Assembly (NCBI RefSeq): GCF_003522965.1
Contig: NZ_CP031513.1
Location: forward strand, 1,736,001 to 1,800,000
DNA from: Bombilactobacillus bombi
GTDB taxonomy: Bacteria; Bacillota; Bacilli; Lactobacillales; Lactobacillaceae
Direction of reading: 5' to 3'
DNA length: 64,000 nucleotides
The notes below the pieces were generated by a model, which saw only the letters and a program-made list of their open reading frames with translations, was not told where the DNA came from and searched no databases. A program made the position numbers and the translations under genes. The first letter of the stretch is position 1. Each line of letters opens with the position of its first letter. Shown piece after piece: positions 28,414 through 37,266 of the stretch.

Positions 28414-29955
28414 ATGCATTATTTTTTAACTATTGATAATGGTGGAACTAATACTAAGGCTGTTATTTGCACTGACAATGGGCAACAAGTAGGAATGGCG
28501 TCTTTTCCAACCAAAAGAATAGAGCCGCAGCCAGGTTTTCAAGAAATTAAGCTATCCAATTTATTAAGTGATATTGGTCAAGTTATTCAACAAGCATTGA
28601 AAAAAGCTAATTTAAAAGCTGATTTGATTGAAGCAATAACAGTCGTTGGACATGGTAAGGGATTATATACTTTAGATCAAACAGGCAAAATTTTCATGAA
28701 TGGTATTTTATCGACCGATAATCGTGCACAAAATATCGCTACTACATTACAATCACAGGTTAGTCGTATTTACTCGATTAGTCATCAACAAATTATGGCT
28801 AGTCAAGCTCCTGTCATTTTACGCTGGTTGAAAGAAAACCAGCACGAACAATATGATCGAATTGGATATATTTTGTCAAATAAGGATTTTATTCGTTATT
28901 TGTTAACAGATGAGATTAAACAAGAAATCGGAGATGCTTCCGGCAATAATTTAATTAATTTAGATACAGGAAAATACGATCAAAATTTGTATGATTTTTT
29001 TGGGGTTCCAGAAATTTATAATAAGTTACCACCTTTAATTAAAGCAACAGACTTAGCAGGTCATGTTACAAGCAAAGCAGCACAAGTAACAGGTCTGAAA
29101 AGTGGAACCCCAGTATATGCAGGTATGTTTGATATTGATGCTTGTGCTATTGCAACTGGAGTATTGAATGAACAAAAGTTTAGTATGATAGCTGGAACCT
29201 GGAATATGAATATCTTTCCTAGCTTACAGCGAGCACCGCAGTCTGCTGGTTTGATGAATTCAATATTTCCTACTGATTTAAATCTTATTGAAGCTTCTAG
29301 CCCTACATCGGCTGGTAATTTGGAACTTATGATTAAGATGTTGTTAGCAGAAGAGGTTCATAATGCCAATTTACATCAGAAATCTATTTATGATTATTTA
29401 GAGATGATGCTAGATAGTACGGATGCTGCCTATACACAGTTGTTATTCTTTCCTTTTCTATATGGAAGTAATTCAGATCCAGCAGCTGAAGGTGCATTTA
29501 TTGGCTTACGTAGTTCGACCACGAAATCCGAAATGATTAGATCAGTTTATGAAGGAATTTGTTTTGCCCATCGGGATCATATAGAACAATTACTTAAGGT
29601 TTTAGGACATCGACCTGAAGTTATTCGGATGTCAGGAGGGGCTTGCAACTCTAAACATTGGGTACAAATGTTTGCGGATGTTTTAAATTTGCCAATAGAA
29701 TTAACTGCTGCCAGTGAATTAGGTGGCTTGGGGGGCGCAATAACTTGTGCAGTTGGTGAAGGACTATATCCTGATTTTTCTAGCGCAGTTGCACAAATGA
29801 CTCAAGTTATAGAGCGGTATGAACCTATTGCAGATCAAGTAGAAATTTATGAAAAAAAATATCAAATTTATGATTCACTACTACGAACTTTAGAGGGAAA
29901 ATGGGAGAAGTTAAAAAATTTACAAAAGGAGTTGAATAAGCAAAATGACCATTAA
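28414..29955 (+). CDS. FGGY carbohydrate kinase, L-xylulokinase-like
   Basis: 513 aa from ATG 28414, five bases behind GTGGGTG; ATG 28411 is also possible. N-terminal TIDNGGTNTKAVI and the C-terminal MSGGACNSKHWVQMFADVLNLP with GGLGGAITCAVGEG are typical of FGGY kinases close to LyxK/L-xylulose kinases. It would make L-xylulose 5-phosphate, the substrate of the UlaE-like enzyme encoded next. The two genes overlap by 11 bases, which suggests coupled translation. L-fuculose or other ketose kinases are alternatives. Confidence 0.85.
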   Translation: MHYFLTIDNGGTNTKAVICTDNGQQVGMASFPTKRIEPQPGFQEIKLSNLLSDIGQVIQQALKKANLKADLIEAITVVGHGKGLYTLDQTGKIFMNGILSTDNRAQNIATTLQSQVSRIYSISHQQIMASQAPVILRWLKENQHEQYDRIGYILSNKDFIRYLLTDEIKQEIGDASGNNLINLDTGKYDQNLYDFFGVPEIYNKLPPLIKATDLAGHVTSKAAQVTGLKSGTPVYAGMFDIDACAIATGVLNEQKFSMIAGTWNMNIFPSLQRAPQSAGLMNSIFPTDLNLIEASSPTSAGNLELMIKMLLAEEVHNANLHQKSIYDYLEMMLDSTDAAYTQLLFFPFLYGSNSDPAAEGAFIGLRSSTTKSEMIRSVYEGICFAHRDHIEQLLKVLGHRPEVIRMSGGACNSKHWVQMFADVLNLPIELTAASELGGLGGAITCAVGEGLYPDFSSAVAQMTQVIERYEPIADQVEIYEKKYQIYDSLLRTLEGKWEKLKNLQKELNKQNDH

Positions 29956-30820
29956 TGCTTTAGGTATTTATGAAAAAGCTTTACCGCCTAAGTTAAATTG
30001 GGAGCAAAAATTTAATTTAGTGCATGATTTGGGATTTAATTTTTTAGAATTTTCAATAGATGAAAGTGATGAACGTTTACAGCGACTTGATTGGTCCAAA
30101 GCGCAACGTTCTGAATTTCGTCAAGCAATGTGGAAAACTAATAGTCGAATTAACACACTCATGTTGTCAGGACATCGACGTTTTCCTTTGGGCTCTGCTG
30201 ATGAACATGTTCGGGAACAATCTTTGGAAATTATGCAAAAGGCAATTGATTTAGCTGTTGATTTGGGTATTAGAAATATTCAATTGGCAGGTTATGATGT
30301 TTACTATGAGCCTAAGACTGTCCAAAGTCATGAACTTTTTTTAGAGAATCTACAAAAATGTGTCGATATGGCTGCTAAAAAATTAGTCATGTTATCAATT
30401 GAAACGATGGATGATCCCTTTTTGAATTCATTAACTAAAATTTCACAAGTTAAAACACAAATTAAAAGTCCTTGGCTACAAGGTTATCCAGATTTAGGAA
30501 ATATTTCAGCTTGGCCCGAAAATGATGTGATTGTAGATTTAGAAAATAATGTCGATAATATCGCGGCCATTCATTTAAAGGATACTAAAAAAGTCACTCC
30601 CACATTTAAAGGACAATTCAAAGAGGTTCCTTTTGGCGAAGGCGATGTTGACTTTTTGGGATGTTTAAAAGCTTTAGTCCGTTTAGGATATTCTGGTAGT
30701 TATACAGTGGAAATGTGGACTGAAAGTGCAGCGGATCCAACAACGGAAATTAAACAAGCAAAATTATTCTTTGATCAATTGTTTAAACAGGTTGGTATTC
30801 GCCAAGAGGCTCTTAATTAG
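29945..30820 (+). CDS. L-ribulose-5-phosphate 3-epimerase, UlaE-like
   Basis: 291 aa TIM barrel of the xylose-isomerase-like fold, with the UlaE/SgaU pattern: [58 protein letters not shown] and VEMWTE at the end. It interconverts L-xylulose 5-phosphate and L-ribulose 5-phosphate. The ribosome site AAAGGAG lies inside the kinase gene. The next gene is an L-ribulose-5-phosphate 4-epimerase, as in ascorbate (ula) operons. Confidence 0.92.
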   Translation: MTINALGIYEKALPPKLNWEQKFNLVHDLGFNFLEFSIDESDERLQRLDWSKAQRSEFRQAMWKTNSRINTLMLSGHRRFPLGSADEHVREQSLEIMQKAIDLAVDLGIRNIQLAGYDVYYEPKTVQSHELFLENLQKCVDMAAKKLVMLSIETMDDPFLNSLTKISQVKTQIKSPWLQGYPDLGNISAWPENDVIVDLENNVDNIAAIHLKDTKKVTPTFKGQFKEVPFGEGDVDFLGCLKALVRLGYSGSYTVEMWTESAADPTTEIKQAKLFFDQLFKQVGIRQEALN

Positions 30821-30833
30821 GAGGATTAAAAAT

Positions 30834-31565
30834 ATGTTAGAAGCTTTAAAGCAAGAAGTTTATGAAGCAAATATGCAGTTGCCCAAGTTGGATTTAGTGA
30901 CATTTACTTGGGGAAATGTTTCTGGAATTGATCGAGAAAAAGGCTTGTTTGTGATTAAACCTTCTGGTGTCGACTATGAAGATTTAAAACCTGAGGATTT
31001 GGTAGTTGTAAACCTGCAAGGGGAAGTAGTAGAAGGAAAAATGAATCCTTCTAGCGATACGCCAACGCATACGGTTTTGTATAATGCTTTTCCTAATATT
31101 GGAGGGATTGTGCATACTCATTCACCGTGGGCAGTCTCGTTTGCCGCTGCTGGGTTAGATGTTCCCGCATTGAACACGACTCATGCGGACACCTTTTATA
31201 CCGCAGTGCCAGCAGCCAGAGCATTAACTCAAGCAGAAATCGAAGCAGATTATGAAGGTAATACTGGAAAAGCGATTGTAGAGACTTTCAAAGAGCGGCA
31301 GTTAGATTATGAAGCAACACCAGCAGCTTTAGTCAGTCAGCATGGACCATTTGCTTGGGGAGCAACTGCAGCCAAGGCGGTTTATAATGCTAAGGTTTTA
31401 GAAGTAGTTGCTGAAGAAGATTATCATTCCCTGCAGCTAACCCGAAGTAATATTGAGTTACCACAGTATTTACTAGATAAACATTATTATCGTAAGCATG
31501 GACAGAATGCGTATTATGGACAAAATAATGCCCAATCACAGACCCATGCCCAACATGAAAAATAA
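30834..31565 (+). CDS. araD: L-ribulose-5-phosphate 4-epimerase AraD (copy 2)
   Basis: 243 aa from ATG 30834, with AGGAGG at 30818-30823. The protein equals the araD at 13958 except Gln instead of Lys at residue 7. By eye about 16 bases of 732 differ, almost all silent, and the start codon is ATG rather than TTG. The similarity stops at the gene ends, and the ribosome sites differ. Here it completes the L-xylulose 5-P to D-xylulose 5-P chain, replacing UlaF. A longer frame that starts at 30726 is an overlap with the 3-epimerase gene. Confidence 0.95.
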   Translation: MLEALKQEVYEANMQLPKLDLVTFTWGNVSGIDREKGLFVIKPSGVDYEDLKPEDLVVVNLQGEVVEGKMNPSSDTPTHTVLYNAFPNIGGIVHTHSPWAVSFAAAGLDVPALNTTHADTFYTAVPAARALTQAEIEADYEGNTGKAIVETFKERQLDYEATPAALVSQHGPFAWGATAAKAVYNAKVLEVVAEEDYHSLQLTRSNIELPQYLLDKHYYRKHGQNAYYGQNNAQSQTHAQHEK

Positions 31566-31567
31566 AT

Positions 31568-31611
31568 AAAAATGTGAACTTGACTGTAATAGTCAAATTC
31601 ACATTTTTTAT
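31568..31611. terminator. Bidirectional terminator after araD copy 2
   Basis: AAAAATGTGAA (31568-31578) pairs with TTCACATTTTT (31598-31608), with an inner TGACT/AGTCA stem. The gene on the other strand ends at 31608, so both convergent units stop here. Confidence 0.85.
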
Positions 31612-32135
31612 TTATATAATCTAGTATTAATAAATTCCATAATTGCTAAGCCAATTAGGCCAACACCTAACAGCCGGAAAAATAAGCGCAGCATATCAAA
31701 AGGATTAAAAACTAGGGTAATCCCCAGTACAATTAACAAAATGGAGTACAAGTAATCTAACCAGGGTGTAACATTAATATATTTTCGATTAACCCGAGCG
31801 TTAAAAAATTGATTAACACCATTGATTAATAAGATAATACCTAAAAGTATGGGCAGCAGCGGGAATAAAACATGTGCAATTGGAAAGATTAATAGCGCCA
31901 TAATAATTGAAATAACTGCTGTAGCATAAGGACCAGTATTATCACTATGGGTTTTAGCCAGCAACCAACCATCATGAAGGGCAATCAATGCTAAACCAAT
32001 TAAATAAGCGGAAATTAAATAAAGAATTGCATCCAAACTTTTGTCAGGATTAATCAGAATAATAATACCTGCAATTGCTAAAAAAAGAATCCGCAACCAA
32101 CGATACCAATGAAATTGGCGTGAATATTGTTTCAT
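31608..32135 (-). CDS. DUF308/HdeD-like membrane protein
   Basis: 175 aa with about six membrane segments in three similar pairs, ending in LFFRLLGVGLIGLAIMEFI. This matches the HdeD/DUF308 family of small inner-membrane proteins; HdeD is linked to acid resistance in E. coli. Ribosome site GGTGAG. It stands between the sugar cluster and the men genes, 58 bases after menE, and may be co-transcribed from menB. Confidence 0.8.
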   Translation of the reverse strand: MKQYSRQFHWYRWLRILFLAIAGIIILINPDKSLDAILYLISAYLIGLALIALHDGWLLAKTHSDNTGPYATAVISIIMALLIFPIAHVLFPLLPILLGIILLINGVNQFFNARVNRKYINVTPWLDYLYSILLIVLGITLVFNPFDMLRLFFRLLGVGLIGLAIMEFINTRLYK

Positions 32136-32193
32136 AAGAACTCACCATTAACAAGAATTTAAATAATCACTTAATTCTAATCCCAATAATGTC

Positions 32194-33639
32194 TTAAAGC
32201 AATTTAAACTTTAAAAATCTTAATTTGTTACGTTGTATTTTCCCACTACCAGTTCTAGGGAAATGGTCAATTTGGCGAAATTCGACTGGCACCTTATAAT
32301 GGGCTAAGTTTTGTTGACCAAAAGCTCGCAAAGTGGCATTACTTAATGAGTGCTGGTTACTCGTCAAATAGGCAATTGGGACGGCTCCATATTTATCGTT
32401 GGGCAAACTTGTAACCACAATATCAGCAATTGCAGATAGTTGATGATAGACATTTTCGACTTCATTAGGGAAAATATTTTCTCCACCAGAAATAAACATA
32501 TCATCTAAGCGCCCCTTGACAAATAAATAACCCTGCGAATCCAGATAACCCACATCACCAGTGCAATACCAACCATCTTTTGTAAATTTACTATGATAAA
32601 GTTCCATTTGTTGCCAATAGCCCACCGCCAGTGCCGGAGACTTCAGCTGAATTTCGCCTATAGTTTGTTTATCAGCAATTCTGATTTGATTAGTAAAAAG
32701 CGCTTGTCCAGATGAGCCGCTTTTGCGGACAGCATCTTCTGGTTTTAAAGCAACAACATTGGAGCAAGTTTCCGTCATCCCATAAGATTGAACAGTAGGG
32801 ATGTGAAATTGTTGGCACAGTTTTAAAGTTTGAGGATCAATTGGTCCCCCACCCAAAAACATAATTCGAAATTGAGTGTTGTAAGGTTGTGTCGATTGAT
32901 AACTTGTTAATAGCTGTTTGAGCATTGTCGGTACCACAGAAAAAATTGTAATAGGTTCATTAATTAATAAGTGTTGGCAACGTTGAACATCAAATTTTGG
33001 TTCTAAATAAATAGTAATACCAAAAATAAGTGAACGCAGTAAAATAGAAAATCCTGAAATATGAAAAAGCGGAACGGTGCATAACCAAGCATCATTTTCA
33101 GTAATTTGAAAATTTAACATCGTATTCATTGCAGAATGCCAGTGATTACTCCAAGTTTGTAAAACTCCTTTAGGATGGCCAGTAGTTCCAGAAGTATACA
33201 TCATGCTAGCAATTTGCGAACTTTCAATGTCATGGACCTCATAAAAAGTAGGTTTGGCTTGTTGCAAATCTTGTTGAGTAATTATACGTAAATTATTTAC
33301 TTGAGCAATCGCACTATTTTCTAAAGTGGAATCCACCAAACAAGCTTGTATTTGGGAATTATTAACTTGATATTGCAGTTCCACAGCAGCCAGGCGAATA
33401 TTTAAAAAGACAATCGGCAAACTCAGTTGCTGTAAAGCTAAAATGTTATAATAAGTTTCAAGATTATTTCTACCAAAAATAGCTACGGGCTGCTTAGGTT
33501 TCAAACCTAGTCCTTTTAATCTTTGAGCAGTTTGTTGCACAGTTTGTAAAACTTGGGCAAAAGTAAATTTTTGGTTTTGATAAACAACTGCTATTTTATG
33601 AGGTGACAGTTGAGCGCGTTTATTTAACCAGTTTTCCAT
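32194..33639 (-). CDS. menE: o-Succinylbenzoate-CoA ligase-like AMP ligase (MenE)
   Basis: 481 aa ANL-superfamily ligase. The P-loop MYTSGTTGHPKG, the SYGMTETCS motif, the hinge region TGDVGYLDSQGYLFVKGRLDD and the C-terminal catalytic lysine in GSGKIQRNKLR are present. It forms an acyl-CoA via an acyl-adenylate. The menB gene is 21 bases upstream on the same strand, so o-succinylbenzoate is the expected substrate. No menF, menD, menH, menC or menA gene lies in the window, so the pathway here is partial. Confidence 0.88.
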   Translation of the reverse strand: MENWLNKRAQLSPHKIAVVYQNQKFTFAQVLQTVQQTAQRLKGLGLKPKQPVAIFGRNNLETYYNILALQQLSLPIVFLNIRLAAVELQYQVNNSQIQACLVDSTLENSAIAQVNNLRIITQQDLQQAKPTFYEVHDIESSQIASMMYTSGTTGHPKGVLQTWSNHWHSAMNTMLNFQITENDAWLCTVPLFHISGFSILLRSLIFGITIYLEPKFDVQRCQHLLINEPITIFSVVPTMLKQLLTSYQSTQPYNTQFRIMFLGGGPIDPQTLKLCQQFHIPTVQSYGMTETCSNVVALKPEDAVRKSGSSGQALFTNQIRIADKQTIGEIQLKSPALAVGYWQQMELYHSKFTKDGWYCTGDVGYLDSQGYLFVKGRLDDMFISGGENIFPNEVENVYHQLSAIADIVVTSLPNDKYGAVPIAYLTSNQHSLSNATLRAFGQQNLAHYKVPVEFRQIDHFPRTGSGKIQRNKLRFLKFKLL

Positions 33640-33660
33640 AAATAGTAACTCTTTTCATAA

Positions 33661-34476
33661 TTAAGGAAATTTAGGGAATTTATCAAAATCGGGTTGGCGT
33701 TTTTGAAGATAAGCGTCCCGACCTTCTTGAGCTTCAGGAGATTCATAAAAGAGCATTGTTGAGTCCCCAGCAATTTGTTGTAATCCTGCTAAGCCATCCG
33801 TGTCAGCATTCATAGCAGCTTTAATAAAGCGCAATGCAGTTGGAGATTTTTGAAGAATTTCCCGACACCAAGCTAGAGTTTCTTTCTCGACATCTGCTAA
33901 GGGAACAACTTTATTCACCCAGCCCATTTGATAGGCCTCTTCGGCGGTATAAGGATGACATAAGAACCAAACTTCTTTGGCTCGTTTATGCCCAATGACT
34001 CGAGCTAAATAAGCAGAACCATAACCAGCATCAAAACTGCCAACTTTAGGTCCAGTTTGCATGAATTTGGCGTTATCAGCGGCAATAGTTAAATCACAAA
34101 CTAATTGTAAGATATTGCCTCCGCCAACAGACCAGCCTCGAACCATCGCAATGACAGGTTTAGGAATAATGCGAATAAGATGTTGCAAATCTAAAACATT
34201 TAGGCGAGCGATATGGTCTTTGCCGACATAACCGCCATTACCCCGTACTTTTTGATCGCCACCAGAACAAAATGCTAAGTCGCCTTGGCCTGTTAAGATA
34301 ATGACACCAATACTAGCATCATCACGGCAATAATTGAATGCGTCAATCATTTCTTGAATAGTATCAGGGGTAAAGGCATTGCGAACTTCTGGACGGTTAA
34401 TGGTAATTTTGGCAATTTTATCCTGACGCTCAAATAAAATTTCACTATAAGTTTTAATAGTTTTCCAGTCAGACAT
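33661..34476 (-). CDS. menB: 1,4-Dihydroxy-2-naphthoyl-CoA synthase (MenB)
   Basis: 271 aa crotonase-fold enzyme that closes the naphthoquinone ring. Family motifs are [46 protein letters not shown] and the C-terminal [18 protein letters not shown]. First gene of the menB-menE unit, with a GGAGAG site. Its start codon lies only 26 bases from the start of the divergent thioesterase gene. Confidence 0.95.
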   Translation of the reverse strand: MSDWKTIKTYSEILFERQDKIAKITINRPEVRNAFTPDTIQEMIDAFNYCRDDASIGVIILTGQGDLAFCSGGDQKVRGNGGYVGKDHIARLNVLDLQHLIRIIPKPVIAMVRGWSVGGGNILQLVCDLTIAADNAKFMQTGPKVGSFDAGYGSAYLARVIGHKRAKEVWFLCHPYTAEEAYQMGWVNKVVPLADVEKETLAWCREILQKSPTALRFIKAAMNADTDGLAGLQQIAGDSTMLFYESPEAQEGRDAYLQKRQPDFDKFPKFP

Positions 34477-34502
34477 TTAATTCTCTCCTTTGAGGTAAAA
34501 AT

Positions 34503-34874
34503 ATGAATTTAATTGATTATTTGGGTATTAAAGTTATTAATCAATCATCACAAAAAGTTGAATTACAGTTAACTGTAACAGCAAATATTATGCAACCTTA
34601 CGGTCTTGTTCATGGGGGAATTAATAGTGTTCTTGCAGAAACGGCAGCCAGTATGGGAGCTAACTTGAATTTAACTGCTCATCAAATAGCTGTGGGAATG
34701 AACATTAACACACAGCATTTACGGGCTGTGAAAAGCGGAGTTTTGTTAGCCCAGGCAACACCCATTAAAATTGGTAAACAAACTCAAGTTTGGCAAGCAG
34801 TTACTTATCAAGACGAACTTAATAACCCTACTAGTTATAGTACCATTACTTTATTAAACCAAAAACAGAATTAA
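34503..34874 (+). CDS. Hotdog-fold thioesterase, DHNA-CoA hydrolase-like (MenI)
   Basis: 123 aa, typical of PaaI/YdiI-type hotdog thioesterases. The sequence LVHGGINSVLAETAASMGAN contains the HGG motif and catalytic glutamate used by the DHNA-CoA thioesterase family. It is divergent from menB, so hydrolysis of 1,4-dihydroxy-2-naphthoyl-CoA is the likely role. The ribosome site is TGAGGT. With 26 bases between the two genes, its promoter must lie within menB. Confidence 0.82.
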   Translation: MNLIDYLGIKVINQSSQKVELQLTVTANIMQPYGLVHGGINSVLAETAASMGANLNLTAHQIAVGMNINTQHLRAVKSGVLLAQATPIKIGKQTQVWQAVTYQDELNNPTSYSTITLLNQKQN

Positions 34875-35055
34875 ACTATTTATTGATTCATATGCAAAAA
34901 AGCATCTTCTGAGATAATAGTAATTTCACAATTGAATCGATAAAAGATAATTTTTGGTTATTGTATCTAGTTATGACTTTATACTTTAGTTTGTGATTTT
35001 TTCGTGGTAAAGTAGTTATGATAATTAAAGAATACGAGTCGGGGATGAAAGTTAT

Positions 35056-36783
35056 ATGACAAAAATTAATGCAGCAGATAAAATGGTCCAAGTAATGGAA
35101 GCTTGGGGTATTGATAACGTTTATGGCTTACCAGGTGATTCTGTTGACACGACAATTGAAGCGTTGTATCGCGAGCGTGCAAAAATTAAATTTACACAGG
35201 TGCGCCATGAAGAAGTAGCGGCTTTGGCCGCAGCTGCTTACGGCAAACTAACTGGGAGAGTTAGTGTTTGTCTATCTATTGGTGGACCCGGAGCAATTCA
35301 CTTACTTAATGGATTATACGATGCCAAGATGGATCATGCACCAGTTGTTGCTATTTTGGGTCAAATTCAGTCACACTTATTAAATACAGGCTTTTTCCAA
35401 GAAGTAAATACACCTACTTTGTTTGAAGATGTAGCTGTTTATAATAAGTTAGTTACCAATCCCGCTACTTTACCTAACGTGATGGATGAAGCAATTCGAA
35501 TGGCTTATACCCATAAGGGAGTTGCCGTATTAACGATTCCTGATGATGTGCCAGATCACAAAATTGCAGACACTTTTGTGCCGACAGCAGGTCAATTTCA
35601 ATTAGAGCAACCACAAGCAAGAATTCAAGATGTTGATCGGGCTTTAGCAATGATTAAGAAAGCTAAAAATCCAGTTGCTCTCATTGGTAAAGGTGCTGAG
35701 AACGCGCAATTAGAAGCCAAAGAATTTGTTGAACGTTATGCTATTCCTTTTATTCAAACAATGCCTGCTAAAGGAACAATTGCCGACGATCATCCTAATG
35801 CTCTAGGTCAAATTGGAAAATTGGGAACTAAACCAGCTTATGAAGCAATGTTCAATGCAGATTTGTTAATTTTAATTGGAACAGATTATCCATATGCTCC
35901 ATATATTAATCATAAAATTCCCGCTATTCAAATTGATGCTGATGCCAGTCATATCGGCCATCGTCATAATGTAGATTTAGCACTTGTTGCCGATTCGAAG
36001 TCAGCTTTAACTTTGCTAAATGCTCGTGGTGAAGTAGTAGCACAAAGAGCATTTTTAGAAGCTTGCCAACAAAATATGCGGATTTGGCGGGCTTGGATGA
36101 GTGATGTTCAATCGAAAAAACATACTGGTGTTTTACCATCCAAACTATTTTCAACAATGAGCCAAATGGCTCCTGAAGATGTTGTTTGGTCAATTGATGT
36201 CGGAACAGCAACCTCCTTCGGGGCTCGCTTTATTACTGCTAAGCCAACCCAAAAATATACAATTTCTGCTTGGTTAGGAACTATGGGTTGTGCTTTGCCT
36301 GGGGCAATTGCAGCTAAGAGTGCTTGGCCAAATCGTCCTGTATATGCAATTTGTGGTGATGGAGCTTTTGCTATGGTGATGCAAGACTTCGTGACAGCTG
36401 TTAAGTATGATTTACCTATGGTTTTGGTAGTATTAAATAATCAAATGTTGGCCTTTATTGAATATGAACAACAATCAGCTGGACAACAAAATTATGGTAT
36501 TGATTTAGCTGATATTGATTATGCTAAATTTGCTGAAGCCTGTGGTGGTATTGGGGTCAATGTTAAAACGGATGCTGAATTTAAAGCAGCTATGGAACAA
36601 TATCAAAATCCTACCAAGCCAGTCTTAATTAATGCTGCTGTGTATGATGAAGCACCATTACCTGGTAAGATTGTAATGGACGAAGCTAAAGGTTATATGA
36701 AATTTGGCTTTGAATACTTTAAAGATAAATTCCAAATTCCAAAGATGCCGCCATTAAAAGAAATTATGCGTCAATTTTTATAA
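35056..36783 (+). CDS. pox: Pyruvate oxidase (ThDP/FAD)
   Basis: 575 aa, typical of SpxB/PoxB acetyl-phosphate-forming enzymes of lactic acid bacteria: pyruvate + phosphate + O2 gives acetyl phosphate, CO2 and H2O2. The N-terminal VYGLPGDSVDTTIEAL with RHEEVAALAAAAYGKLTG (ThDP glutamate) and the C-terminal ThDP motif GDGAFAMVMQDF...NN are present. Preceded by GGGGATG and followed by a strong terminator, so monocistronic. H2O2 formation has consequences for oxygen tolerance. Confidence 0.95.
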   Translation: MTKINAADKMVQVMEAWGIDNVYGLPGDSVDTTIEALYRERAKIKFTQVRHEEVAALAAAAYGKLTGRVSVCLSIGGPGAIHLLNGLYDAKMDHAPVVAILGQIQSHLLNTGFFQEVNTPTLFEDVAVYNKLVTNPATLPNVMDEAIRMAYTHKGVAVLTIPDDVPDHKIADTFVPTAGQFQLEQPQARIQDVDRALAMIKKAKNPVALIGKGAENAQLEAKEFVERYAIPFIQTMPAKGTIADDHPNALGQIGKLGTKPAYEAMFNADLLILIGTDYPYAPYINHKIPAIQIDADASHIGHRHNVDLALVADSKSALTLLNARGEVVAQRAFLEACQQNMRIWRAWMSDVQSKKHTGVLPSKLFSTMSQMAPEDVVWSIDVGTATSFGARFITAKPTQKYTISAWLGTMGCALPGAIAAKSAWPNRPVYAICGDGAFAMVMQDFVTAVKYDLPMVLVVLNNQMLAFIEYEQQSAGQQNYGIDLADIDYAKFAEACGGIGVNVKTDAEFKAAMEQYQNPTKPVLINAAVYDEAPLPGKIVMDEAKGYMKFGFEYFKDKFQIPKMPPLKEIMRQFL

Positions 36784-36791
36784 AATAATGT

Positions 36792-36824
36792 AAAAAGTTG
36801 AGACATTGCGTCTCAACTTTTTGT
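36792..36824 (+). terminator. Terminator of the pyruvate oxidase gene
   Basis: AAAAAGTTGAGAC (36792-36804) pairs with GTCTCAACTTTTT (36810-36822) around ATTGC. Confidence 0.88.
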
Positions 36825-36834
36825 TTACTTTTAA

Positions 36835-36866
36835 TAAAAAAACAGCCAGCGAATTTTGCTGGCTAT
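36835..36866 (-). terminator. Terminator of the 109-aa gene on the minus strand
   Basis: AGCCAGC (36844-36850) pairs with GCTGGCT (36858-36864); in the minus direction a run of T follows. Confidence 0.8.
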
Positions 36867-36873
36867 TTTGCAG

Positions 36874-37203
36874 TTATCTTTCAGGATCATTAATTTGAGC
36901 TTTTTGCGCGCGATACCAATTTTCCCAAGCTTGCGGAGTATCGAGTTGTTCCATATCTAAATGGGCGTTAGTAACTAAATCCTCCAATAAGTGATTAATG
37001 ATCTCGTAGTGTTGCTTCATTAAAACTGGGATAATGTCTTTCATTCGAAAATTGCGATCATGTAAGATAAAAACATTTAATTCGGTAACGTGATGATCAA
37101 AATCATATTGAGAGACAATTTCTAAATCATTGTCACGTAAATGACGAACATAAAATGTTAAAAAAGCAGCAACTGACTTTTCACTGTAAGTTGTAGTAGA
37201 CAA
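36874..37203 (-). CDS. Hypothetical protein, 109 aa
   Basis: The start TTG (37201-37203) is chosen because GAAGGAG lies six bases before it; the frame is open 39 bases further up but without a site. A small soluble mixed alpha/beta protein with a histidine-containing FDHHVTELNVFILHDRNFRM segment. No signal peptide or membrane segment. I do not recognise the family. It has its own terminator and lies 63 bases downstream of the MFS gene's stop, on the opposite side from pox. Confidence 0.7.
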   Translation of the reverse strand: MSTTTYSEKSVAAFLTFYVRHLRDNDLEIVSQYDFDHHVTELNVFILHDRNFRMKDIIPVLMKQHYEIINHLLEDLVTNAHLDMEQLDTPQAWENWYRAQKAQINDPER

Positions 37204-37266
37204 TTTTACTCCTTCTTTCTTTAGCACATACACATTTATCATTGCATGATTCTCAGCAATTGTAAA

